Shown: positions 57,021 through 64,000 of the stretch, in pieces | Numbering within the stretch: position 1 is the first letter of the stretch | How the letters are laid out: the number at the start of each line of letters is the position of its first letter | NCBI GenBank assembly: GCA_022823165.1 | Contig: JAJDXR010000051.1 | Location: forward strand, 1-64,000 | Origin: Anaerolineae bacterium | Lineage (GTDB): Bacteria; Chloroflexota; Anaerolineae; Aggregatilineales; Phototrophicaceae | Direction of reading: 5' to 3' | DNA: 64,000 nt | Program-made: the position numbers and the translations under genes | The notes under the pieces: generated by a model | Database searches by the model: none | What the model was told of the DNA's origin: nothing | The model's input: only the letters and a program-made list of their open reading frames with translations

Positions 57021-57068
57021 TTTAACCACAGAGGGCACAGAGAGCACAGAGGAAATAATGGGGGGGGG
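57021..57068. repeat. three CACAGAGNN nonamers followed by a G9 run
   Basis: CACAGAGGG, CACAGAGAG and CACAGAGG repeat with period 9 at 57027-57052. A run of nine G follows at 57060-57068. The stretch lies in the short gap between the methyltransferase-nuclease gene and the start of the ManD/RspA-like gene, so it falls in that gene's leader. Confidence 0.85.
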
Positions 57069-57079
57069 AGAGCCGTGTC

Positions 57080-58560
57080 TTACAATCCCAGCATGGCGCC
57101 GCGGCGCTTGTAGCCGTAGAGCGGCAAGTCCAGCTGTTCGTCGCCGAGCAAGCTCTCGACGCTGAAGCCCTGAATCACCGGGTAGCTGCCCCAGGCGTCG
57201 CTGAAGGTCGCCTTGACACGCTGATTCTCGACCGTGCCCAGCTGGTCCGAGAAGCAGACCATCACGCCGGCAGTCGCTTCGTAGCGGCGCACGGTTTCAT
57301 GCAGCGCCTTCACCGCGTCGGGGCTGACATTGCCGCCCTTGACCTGCACGATAGCGTATTCCGGTTTGACCTTTTTGCCCTCGCGCACGGGGAAGAACTT
57401 GAGTACGCCGTCGACGCCGCCGTCCGCGCCGCGCTCGCCCGGTTCGCGGAACATGCCCTCCGCGCCGATGTAACCGCAGACCCACTTCTCGAACTCGAAG
57501 GGGTCGCTGCGCGCCAGGCTGCGGGCTTCACCGACTGAATCGGGCGTGCCGCGCAGGTCGATGTCATCGCCGTTGAGGTACTTGAAATTGTGCAGGATGC
57601 GGTCGCGGATGAGGCCGGTCGAGAACTTGGAAATGTCGATGCCGATCCACTGGCGGCTCAGCGATTCGGCGGCGTGCACGGTGGTGCCGCAGCCGCAGAA
57701 GGGGTCGAGTACTGTGTCGCCTTCGTTGGACGAGGCTTTGATGATGCGATTCATCAGCGCGAGCGGTTTCTGCGTGGGGTAGCCGAGACGTTCTTTACTT
57801 GTAGAGCCAAGATGATTGATCAGCCAGACATCATTAAGCTTTACGCCTCTATTTTCGTCCTCAAGGACTACCTTGTATCTTCGGCCTTTAACAGTGTGCC
57901 AGCGCCACCTTTTCCCGGTCTCCTTGTCAACGTACCCGTAATCTTTCTTTATCCAGTCTCCATAAGGTTCATATTGCAAATTAAACATAAACTTATCAGA
58001 ACGTGTGTATCTTAGAAGTATGTCGTGCATCCGCTGAAAGTGCTTTGTACCTGCTGTCCAACGTCGATAGTGCCATACAATCTCATTTCGGAAATTCTTG
58101 CGCCCATAGAGCGCGTCCATCAGCAGCTTGAGGTAGTGGCTCGCCGTCGGGTCGCAGTGCAGGTAAATTGAGCCGGTCGGTTTGAGCGTACGCCGCATGG
58201 CGCGCAGGCGCAGCGCCATATTCAACAGGTAGGACGCTAAGCTCGACCCCTTTCTCGCCCCCCCCCCCCGCTCATTTGTTCTACAGACTGCGCGAACTTG
58301 ATGATGGTGGCCAGCGGACGCGTGCGCGGGTCGCGCTGCAGGTCGTCCAGCGTCTCGGCGTCCTGGTCGCTCCATTTCCAGATGTCGACGAAGGCTTCGA
58401 CCGGCTTGTGGGTCTTGTCTTTGCCTTTGAAAGGCAGGTTGTATTTCGAGTTGGAATTAAAGGGCGGGTCGAGGTAGATGAGGTCGATCGAAGCGTCGGC
58501 GATAGCGTCGCTGTCGTTCAGCACTTCCAGACAGTCGGCGGCAAACAGTGTTCGGTTCAT
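57080..58560 (-). CDS. DNA methyltransferase-nuclease fusion, interrupted by a G12 tract (out of frame as read)
   Basis: Two overlapping frames make up one protein. The first part (from ATG 58560) has motif IV 'LIYLDPPFNSNSKYN' near residue 27 and runs into a G12 run (58258-58269); there it leaves frame and stops at 58237. The next frame continues with 'SLASYLLNMALRLRAM', 'LKPTGSIYLHCDPTASHYLK', and the AdoMet motif 'TVLDPFCGCGTTVHAAE'. The C-terminal ~160 residues are an Mrr-like PD-(D/E)xK nuclease ('GADGGVDGVLKF', 'YAIVQVKGGN'). With 10 or 13 G the frame would be whole (492 or 493 aa). Thus it looks like a phase-variable, single-chain restriction-modification enzyme in the off state, unless the tract length is a sequencing error. 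Base use resembles the host, apart from an AT-rich stretch at about 57780-58080. Confidence 0.8.
58258..58269. repeat. 12-bp C/G homopolymer in the methyltransferase-nuclease gene
   Basis: Twelve C on the plus strand (G on the coding strand) lie at codon ~98 of the fused gene, in a loop between motif IV and the next conserved helix. A loop of several glycines there would be tolerated, which fits a contingency tract. The coding frames on its two sides differ by one base at the present length. Confidence 0.92.
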
Positions 58561-58587
58561 GCAATTATCGCTGAGATTCCAGGTTCG

Positions 58588-58812
58588 CTAGCCAATGGAT
58601 GAAATCCAGTTGCCCATAACAGCGAGCATCAAGCCAACTACGGCTATCTGCGTCCCAATCATCCACATCACAATCAGCCGCGTTTGCCGTTCCAGGTCCG
58701 CTTTGGTGGCAAAGTGCTGCAATATGCTTTCTACCTGAGTTTCCACCTTGGTTAACCGTTCCCTGATTGCCGGCTCATTGCCCAGCGTACCCTGTTGACT
58801 CGCCATGGTCAT
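58588..58812 (-). CDS. small protein with coiled coil and C-terminal membrane segment
   Basis: A 74-aa protein. Residues about 12-42 are charged and heptad-like ('ERLTKVETQVESILQHFATK'), and residues about 46-68 are hydrophobic ('LIVMWMIGTQIAVVGLMLAV'). The layout resembles XhlA- or DUF1640-like small membrane proteins. AAGGGAAA precedes the ATG. It lies 27 bp before the methyltransferase-nuclease gene on the same strand and might be co-transcribed. Function unknown. Confidence 0.68.
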   Translation of the reverse strand: MTMASQQGTLGNEPAIRERLTKVETQVESILQHFATKADLERQTRLIVMWMIGTQIAVVGLMLAVMGNWISSIG

Positions 58813-58838
58813 TTTCCCTTCGCATGATTACAGCATCA

Positions 58839-59651
58839 TTATAACACCCGGCAGCTATTGGTCAACTTGCCGATGCCTTCGATCTTGATGCTGACGACGC
58901 TGCCCACGCCCAGGAATTCGGGCGGATTCATGGCTTTGCCCACGCCGCTGGGCGTACCGGTCAAGATGATGTCGCCCGGGTTGAGCGTGAAAGCCCGCGA
59001 CAGATGCGCGATCAAGAAGCTGACCGAGAATATCATGTCAGCGGTCGAGCCATTCTGCTTTTCGACGCCATCGACGGCCGTCACGATGCGCAGATTCTGC
59101 GGGTCGGGGATCTCGTCCGCGGTGACGACAACGGGACCCAGCGGACAGAAAGTGTCGAGCCCCTTGGCGCGCGTCCACTGTTTGTCCCGCGTCTGCAGGT
59201 CGCGCGCGGAGACATCGTTGGCGATGGTGTAGCCGAAGACATAATCCAGGGCGTCCGCCTGCGAAACTCGGCGCGCGGTTTTGCCGATGATGACCGCCAG
59301 CTCGCCTTCCCAATCGACCTGCTGGGTCAGTTCGCTTTCCCATTCGATGACAGCGCCGGCGCCGATGACCGCGCTGGGCATGACGGCGAAGACCAGCGGC
59401 TCGGCCGGCACTTCGTTGTCCAGCTCGCGGGCATGCTCGGCGTAATTGCGGCCGATAGCCAGAATTTTGCTCGGCTGCAGGGGCGGCAAAACGCGAGCTT
59501 CGGCCAAGTCATCAAGCAGGCCCGTCTCGGCAAAAGCCGCGTCGCCCGCCATCAGCTCGGTCATATCGCCGAGGCCCAGGCGCAGGATCTCGCCGCCGTT
59601 TAAGATGCCAATGTGTACCGTGTCGTCCAATGCGTATCGCAAGAGTTTCAT
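58839..59651 (-). CDS. fumarylacetoacetate hydrolase-family protein
   Basis: A 270-aa enzyme of the FAH superfamily. 'ILAIGRNYAEHARE', 'VDWEGELAVIIGK' (metal-binding Glu residues), 'GYTIANDVSARDLQ' and 'LNPGDIILTGTPSGVG' are standard. Members cleave C-C bonds or decarboxylate/hydrate diketo acids in aromatic breakdown. No neighbouring aromatic pathway helps to decide the substrate. Confidence 0.92.
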   Translation of the reverse strand: MKLLRYALDDTVHIGILNGGEILRLGLGDMTELMAGDAAFAETGLLDDLAEARVLPPLQPSKILAIGRNYAEHARELDNEVPAEPLVFAVMPSAVIGAGAVIEWESELTQQVDWEGELAVIIGKTARRVSQADALDYVFGYTIANDVSARDLQTRDKQWTRAKGLDTFCPLGPVVVTADEIPDPQNLRIVTAVDGVEKQNGSTADMIFSVSFLIAHLSRAFTLNPGDIILTGTPSGVGKAMNPPEFLGVGSVVSIKIEGIGKLTNSCRVL

Positions 59652-59793
59652 TGTGCCATGGTTCCCGGTTCAATTGATTTCCGGCTATTCTATTCAATAT
59701 GCTGAACATTAGCCACGCGCCGCGCCGAAATTGGTGAAAGAAAACAGCCCCGCCGGCTGACGAGGCTGATGAATCTGAGGCGGCGCGGCCAGC

Positions 59794-60135
59794 TCAGACT
59801 TTGCAGGTCCTGGTTAGGAAGAGCGCGCCCGGGGAGCCAAAGACTCTGATGTGGACCGTGTTGCGCCCTTTGTGGACGCTGCCGAAATATCCGGCTGCCA
59901 AATCGTAGCTGACATGCATGATTGAGGCGACCACATTCTCCTTCGCCACGACATCCCAATAATAGAGGAAGGTGGCGCTGACTTTGCCGATACCACTGGC
60001 TTCAGCGACGCAATGCCCGATGCTGTAAAACTGATAGAATATCGGCTCCTCATCTAAACGCTCCGCAGCCAGAGACGGCAGCGCTAGCGCCGCGAACATG
60101 ACGGCAATCAAACACAGGCGAGCGACTTGCTTCAT
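59794..60135 (-). CDS. small exported protein of unknown function
   Basis: A 113-aa protein with a clear signal peptide (residues 1-23, 'LIAVMFAALALPSLAA'). The mature part has two Cys ('GHCVAEA' and 'LTRTCKV') that could form a disulfide. Nothing in it is recognised. It is divergent from the lipoprotein gene; the 221-bp gap between them holds no other feature that I can support. Confidence 0.6.
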   Translation of the reverse strand: MKQVARLCLIAVMFAALALPSLAAERLDEEPIFYQFYSIGHCVAEASGIGKVSATFLYYWDVVAKENVVASIMHVSYDLAAGYFGSVHKGRNTVHIRVFGSPGALFLTRTCKV

Positions 60136-60356
60136 GCTGAACCTCCGTGTCGCTTACTTGGCGGTGACAAATATACGTTGAGCGCTGAATACATCCGCAA
60201 GGATTCTGCGAGATGTCAACGGACTCTAATCCAGCTATCATTTGCGTTTGGAGTCGGTCTTTTTCAATCAGCAATCAGTCGTCCGACCCGAATGGCAAAC
60301 TCTGATAGAATGGTACGGAAAGTGACTGTCAAATGACTGGCGGAGATGCCTTGGGC

Positions 60357-60920
60357 ATGAGACTGGCTTGCCTGTTACTGATGATTCTGTGGCTGAGCGC
60401 CTGCGGCGATACCGGCAATGAGGCCAACGACGCCAATTCCGCCCAGCGGCTGCTGCCGAACCTGGCTGACTATTCGGCCACGGATGTCGACACGACGATC
60501 GACGGCGCCTTCGCGGCTTTTGGCGGCGCTTCCTTGCTGAGCGGGCAAGTGGGCATTACCGCTGTCCTGGCCAAAGCGGAGCAGATCTTGCAATGCTTCC
60601 AGGATCGCGGCGCGCTGGCCGCCAAGTTCTACCGGCAGGTAGAGTCGACCGTGACCGCGCCCAAGATCGGCGGGGCGCTGGTGCTGAATCAATCGCGCAT
60701 TAACCAGGAAGTCATCAACTGCGTCCTGGGCGGGCAAGAAGGCAATGCCAGCGCGCAGGCTTTCGAGGTCGAACCTTGCGCCAGCGCGGGCAGCCTGGTT
60801 TATGATGGCGACAACATCAGTTATGTCTATGTCGGCTCGCATCCGGATGTCTGCGAAGTATTTCAGCTGCATTTTGACAATCTCGCCAGCGCGACGGTAG
60901 CGGCCACACCGGACGCGTAA
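60357..60920 (+). CDS. putative lipoprotein of unknown function
   Basis: A 187-aa protein. The N-terminus 'MRLACLLLMILWLSACGD' has a hydrophobic stretch and a lipobox (LSAC), so the Cys at about 16 is probably lipidated. Four further Cys residues lie in the mature part. No domain is recognised. ATG 60357 gives the best signal peptide; ATG 60333 adds eight residues. It precedes the DUF2961 gene by 24 bp and is probably in the same transcript. Confidence 0.68.
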   Translation: MRLACLLLMILWLSACGDTGNEANDANSAQRLLPNLADYSATDVDTTIDGAFAAFGGASLLSGQVGITAVLAKAEQILQCFQDRGALAAKFYRQVESTVTAPKIGGALVLNQSRINQEVINCVLGGQEGNASAQAFEVEPCASAGSLVYDGDNISYVYVGSHPDVCEVFQLHFDNLASATVAATPDA

Positions 60921-60944
60921 TCGGCAGGAAACGGGAGCTTGCAA

Positions 60945-62030
60945 ATGACTGGATTCAATGGCTTGGGTTTGCATCTGGGCAATTTGTCGCGGCTGTCATC
61001 GGCCAAGTCGCGCTCGCTAAGCGCGGAAAATTTCGACGGCGCCAAAGGGCGCGGTGGCATGGCCGACGAAGGCGCCGGCAGCCGCGCCGCCCGCGATCTG
61101 GGCCGGGGCTGGAAGGTCTCGCCCTCGGTGCGCATCGCGGCGGGTGACACCTTCACCATGGCCGATATCGCGGGACCCGGCGCCATCCAGCAAATCTGGC
61201 TGACGCCCACAGGCAACTGGCGCTTTTGCATCCTGCGCATCTATTGGGACGACAGCGAGCAGCCCTCGGTCGAATGCCCCATCGGCGATTTCTTCGCGGT
61301 CGGCTGGGGCGAATACGCTCAGGTCACATCGCTGCCGGTCTGCGTCAACCCGGGCAGCGCCTTCAATTGCTATTGGGAAATGCCCTTCCGCAAACGCTGC
61401 CGCATGACCATCAGCAATATCGCCGAAGAAGAAATGACGCTCTATTATCAGGTGAATTATACGCTGACGGATGTGCCCGAAGACGCCGCCTATTTCCACG
61501 CCCAATTCCGCCGCGTCAACCCGCTGCCTTACAAAGATGTCTACACCATCGTCGACGGCATCCGCGGGCGCGGGCATTATGTAGGCACGTATATGGCCTG
61601 GGGCAGCAATAATAACGGCTGGTGGGGTGAAGGCGAAATCAAGTTCTATATGGACGGCGACGATTACCCTACAATTTGCGGCACGGGCACCGAAGACTAC
61701 TTCTGCGGCTCCTACAATTTTGACCCCAGCCCACGGCATAATGAAGGCTATGTCACCTACACCACGCCCTACGCCGGTTTCCACCAGGTGATTCGACCGG
61801 ACGGCGGCTACCGGTCACAGCATCGTATGGGCATGTACCGCTGGCATATTATGGACCCCATCCGCTTTGAAACCGACCTGCGCGTGACCATGCAGGCTCT
61901 GGGCTGGGGCTATAATCGGCGCTATCTGCCGCTGCAAGACGATATCGCCTCGGTGGCTTACTGGTATCAAACCCTGCCGCAGGCGCCCTTCCCGGCTTTG
62001 CCCGCGCGCGATCAGCTGCAGATCATCTAG
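60945..62030 (+). CDS. DUF2961 protein (GH172-like glycosidase family)
   Basis: A 361-aa protein of the DUF2961 family, to which GH172 difructose-anhydride and arabinofuranosidase enzymes belong. 'IAGPGAIQQIWLT' near the start, 'CPIGDFFAVGWG', 'EMPFRKRC' and 'GTGTEDYFCGSYNF', with the acidic pair in 'GTEDY', are typical. No signal peptide is seen. It likely cleaves a furanosyl sugar link, but the substrate is unknown. ATG 60945 has GGGAG upstream. The stop overlaps the convergent glycosyltransferase by 8 bp. Confidence 0.83.
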   Translation: MTGFNGLGLHLGNLSRLSSAKSRSLSAENFDGAKGRGGMADEGAGSRAARDLGRGWKVSPSVRIAAGDTFTMADIAGPGAIQQIWLTPTGNWRFCILRIYWDDSEQPSVECPIGDFFAVGWGEYAQVTSLPVCVNPGSAFNCYWEMPFRKRCRMTISNIAEEEMTLYYQVNYTLTDVPEDAAYFHAQFRRVNPLPYKDVYTIVDGIRGRGHYVGTYMAWGSNNNGWWGEGEIKFYMDGDDYPTICGTGTEDYFCGSYNFDPSPRHNEGYVTYTTPYAGFHQVIRPDGGYRSQHRMGMYRWHIMDPIRFETDLRVTMQALGWGYNRRYLPLQDDIASVAYWYQTLPQAPFPALPARDQLQII

Positions 62031-63216
62031 CGCGACAGATCTCGTCGTAAAGCCGCTCATAGCTGGCAGCAGTCTGCTCCCAGCTGTACTGCGCTTCGAT
62101 TAGCGCGCGCCCACCTTGCGACAGACGCTGGTGTAAAGCCGAGTCTCCCAGCAGTTTAATCGCCGCCACCGCGATGTCGTCGATGTCAGCGACCAGCGCC
62201 GATTCGCCGTCGCGCGCAGCGATGCCGTCCAGGCTGAGCGGCGTGGCCGCGACCGGGATGCCCATCGCCAGGGCTTCCAGCACCTTGTTCTTCAAGCCGG
62301 CGCCGAAGCGCAGCGGACAGACGAAGACGGTCGCGCGCGCCAGATAGGGCGCTACCTCCGGCACGGTCCCAGTGACTTCAATTTGGTTGCCCAGTCCGCC
62401 GTCCAGCTCGCGCAGCCAGCCCGGCGGATTGGCGCCAACCAACTGGAGACGTGCGTCTGGCAGCGCCTGCCGGACCCGCGGCAGCACCTGCTCCAGCAAA
62501 ATACGCGCAGCGTCTTGATTGGGCGCGTACTCGTAGTTGCCCACGAAGAGCAGCGTACAAGCATCGCGCTCGACGGCCTGCGGTCGAAAACGCGCCAGTT
62601 CAATGCCATTGGGGATGACCGCGATGTTCAGCGCCGGATTTATGTCGAGCAGCAGCGCGCGATCGGCCTCCGAGATGACCACCGTCCGGTCGAAGGGCGC
62701 GAACATAAAGCGCTCGTAGCGCCGCGCCAGCGGCAGGCGCAGCCGGGCGCCCCAATTGCCTTGCGCCGCGGCCGATTTCAGATACAAGGTATGCGATTCG
62801 TAGGGCGTGATGATGTTGGGTCGGTCGGCGAAGAGCGGAAAAAACTCGTAGACGCTGACCGAGCCGAAGCAGTGAATCAGGTCATATTCATGGCGGCTCA
62901 GATAATCGGCGATGGCGCGCCAAAGCGGCGGGCTGAAGCTGCGCTCGGCTGACGCGGCAAAGCGAGCCGGGCGATGGATCAGACGGCGCAGGTAAGCGCC
63001 GGATGCGCGCGGTGGCTCGCGAAATAGTTCAATGTGCCGGAAGTACGCCCGATACCGGTCCACTTGCTCCGGGTCATCGTCGCGGTCATAAAGCGCCAGC
63101 AAATCAATGACGTAGCCGCGCCGCGACAGCTCCCGCGCCAAATGCCAGATGATCAGCCGGTCGCCGAGATGAAGTGGATAGGGCGGGCAGCGTGAAATGA
63201 GCAGGATAGTCTTCAC
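62023..63216 (-). CDS. GT4-type glycosyltransferase
   Basis: A 397-aa GT-B enzyme. 'SRCPPYPLHLGDRLIIWHLA' opens the acceptor domain; the donor domain has 'IPNGIELARFRP', 'LLFVGNYEYAPNQDA' and 'CPLRFGAGLKNKVLEALAMGIPV' (key part 'GAGLKNKVLEALA', the Glu-x7-Glu-like donor site). It resembles the sugar transferases of the stp1/WaaG-like group. GTG 63216 gives 'MKTILLISRCPP'; a GTG at 63231 is also in frame. Product unknown. Confidence 0.85.
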   Translation of the reverse strand: MKTILLISRCPPYPLHLGDRLIIWHLARELSRRGYVIDLLALYDRDDDPEQVDRYRAYFRHIELFREPPRASGAYLRRLIHRPARFAASAERSFSPPLWRAIADYLSRHEYDLIHCFGSVSVYEFFPLFADRPNIITPYESHTLYLKSAAAQGNWGARLRLPLARRYERFMFAPFDRTVVISEADRALLLDINPALNIAVIPNGIELARFRPQAVERDACTLLFVGNYEYAPNQDAARILLEQVLPRVRQALPDARLQLVGANPPGWLRELDGGLGNQIEVTGTVPEVAPYLARATVFVCPLRFGAGLKNKVLEALAMGIPVAATPLSLDGIAARDGESALVADIDDIAVAAIKLLGDSALHQRLSQGGRALIEAQYSWEQTAASYERLYDEICRAR

Positions 63217-63300
63217 AAGCTCGCCGCCCACGTTGGACTAAGCATACACACTCGCGCTGATCCAATGCCCTCAGCTTATGCCCATATTACAGGCCAAACG

Positions 63301-63329
63301 CAAAATACTCGCCCAGTGGACGAGTATTT
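63301..63329 (-). terminator. hairpin terminator behind the tRNA-Phe gene
   Basis: AAATACTCG (63321-63329 read on minus) and CGAGTATTT (63303-63311) pair perfectly over 9 bp with a 9-nt loop, starting 5 bases after the tRNA 3' end. The following T content is modest (TGCGTTT), so strength is uncertain. Confidence 0.55.
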
Positions 63330-63333
63330 CTTG

Positions 63334-63406
63334 TGCCGAGACCCAGACTTGAACTGGGGACACCCGCATTTTCAGTGCGATGCTCTACCAACTGAGCTAT
63401 CTCGGC
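63334..63406 (-). tRNA. tRNA-Phe (anticodon GAA)
   Basis: 73 nt on the minus strand. The acceptor stem GCCGAGA pairs with TCTCGGC, the D loop contains AGTTGGTAGA, the anticodon loop reads CTGAAAA with GAA, and the T arm has GTTCAAGTC. The discriminator is A. CCA is not encoded. Confidence 0.95.
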
Positions 63407-63728
63407 AGCCAAGGCCTTATTTGACGCAAGCAGTGTAGAGCGGCAACCGGCGAATGTCAAGGTTAGAGGAGTGTTGAATATCGTGGATATAATTCCGCGC
63501 GCGCGGCACAGTCTTTTTGCCACCGAGTACACCGAGTGATTTTGAGGGCGCAGAGGCTATTATCATAGCCATTGCTGCCGCCATTTGCGCCGCGAAAGCG
63601 CATTTTGACTGATTTACTCGGTGTACTCAGTGGCTAATTTGTCATGACTTTCTTGGTCATACTAAGCACGCAGATTCTGCTTTTTCACTTGACAGGCTTA
63701 TCAAGTCATCGGAATTTATCACTCTCGG
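63407..63728. repeat. intergenic stretch with an inverted pair of CACCGAGTA nonamer arrays
   Basis: CACCGAGTA and CACCGAGTG at 63521-63538 face CACTGAGTA and CACCGAGTA on the minus strand at 63615-63632, about 76 bp apart. The arms share GCCAC.GAGTACACCGAGT and could fold together. Nothing coding lies between them. The rest of the gap shows no other feature. Confidence 0.75.
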
Positions 63729-64000
63729 TTAGAGTGAGGCGCGCAGCCAATCGTTGATGATACGCGCGGTCTTCAGCGGCGCCGCCTGCGGGAAGAGATG
63801 CCCCTGCCCTCTCAGCTCGTGAAAGGACGCGGCCGGCGCCAGCGCCTGCGCCCGGGCGAAGGACGCCGGGGGAAAGGTATCGCTGCGCCCGGCGCGTATA
63901 ATCAGAGTCGGCGCCAAGCCGGTAACCTTGGGCAAATCTTGCCAGACGCCCTGGTAAACCGTGGCGAAATAATAGGCCTCCCACTCCGGGCTCCAGGTCA
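63729..64000 (-). CDS. alpha/beta hydrolase, C-terminal part (runs off the window)
   Basis: The last ~90 residues of a hydrolase: 'LAPTLIIRAGRSDTFPP' with the catalytic Asp, and 'LRGQGHLFPQAAP' with the catalytic His, then the stop at 63729. The frame is open to the right edge ('SPEWEAYYFATVYQG'). Nucleophile and substrate region lie outside the window. Confidence 0.78.
   Translation of the reverse strand, partial: TWSPEWEAYYFATVYQGVWQDLPKVTGLAPTLIIRAGRSDTFPPASFARAQALAPAASFHELRGQGHLFPQAAPLKTARIINDWLRASL

Noticed and set aside
63334-63406. tRNA-Phe as an integration site for a genomic island
   Set aside because: No integrase and no second copy of the tRNA 3' end were seen in the window.

Overview
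The window reads as a chromosomal segment of a GC-rich, non-model bacterium, most likely a member of the Chloroflexota (Anaerolineae-like). Evidence for this is the huge secreted protein whose domains are joined by Thr-Pro-rich 'TNTP/TPTAT' linkers (4297-8688), frequent GTG/TTG starts, and the mix of core genes. This placement is inference; no rRNA is present. One tRNA-Phe lies at 63334-63406.

Layout. 1-2111: the end of an IS5-type insertion sequence, a 5'-truncated Argonaute PIWI remnant and its SIR2 partner. 2465-16146: amidase, giant beta-helix surface protein, queG, a CxxC metal-binding protein, gcdH, uvrA and a UGT-like glycosyltransferase. 16143-18151: an AAA ATPase/RloB pair (AbiL-like). 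18594-24245: phospholipase-D-like protein, pfkB, phosphatase, SDR, copper monooxygenase. 24267-27156: R-M system with two methyltransferases and an HNH protein. 27306-30335: sigma factor and ftsH. 30435-32211: a second R-M pair. 32268-35021: HExxH protein, oppF, oppD. 35076-36611: methyltransferase with a decayed nuclease gene. 36724-38309: fcl, ndk. 38403-40021: ImmA/IrrE plus PIN (DUF4411) toxin-antitoxin-like pair. 40048-48632: TlpA-like protein, SDR, YitT, metA, hydrolase, VOC protein, USP/DUF389 protein, ankyrin protein. 48677-49325: HepT/MntA. 49367-51208: PLP dehydratase and TIM-barrel epimerase. 51381-52899: HTH-nuclease fusion facing a methyltransferase. 53098-57011: class V aminotransferase, serA, Uma2, mandelate-racemase family enzyme. 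57080-58560: a methyltransferase-nuclease fusion interrupted by a G12 tract. 58588-64000: small membrane protein, FAH-family enzyme, secreted proteins, DUF2961, glycosyltransferase, tRNA-Phe, partial alpha/beta hydrolase.

Two themes stand out. First, about nine defence or toxin-antitoxin cassettes are slotted one at a time between ordinary metabolic genes. Most are visibly AT-richer than the host genes and none has an integrase beside it. Some are intact, one is phase-variable-looking, and two are decayed (the Argonaute remnant and the nuclease gene at 35076-35469). Second, long C/G homopolymers sit where length changes would switch genes: C12 between a strong Shine-Dalgarno/ATG and the coding frame of the giant surface protein, G12 inside the methyltransferase-nuclease fusion (currently out of frame), and C10 near the start of a TlpA-like protein (currently in frame). 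Together these suggest slipped-strand phase variation of a surface protein and a restriction system.

The intergenic DNA carries a dispersed family of tandem nonamers (CAC[A/C]GAGNN), often as inverted pairs. One copy lies inside a 132-bp MITE-like element flanked by 8-bp direct repeats, and one inside a 276-bp inverted-repeat element. All assignments are from reading sequence and motifs; no database search was run.
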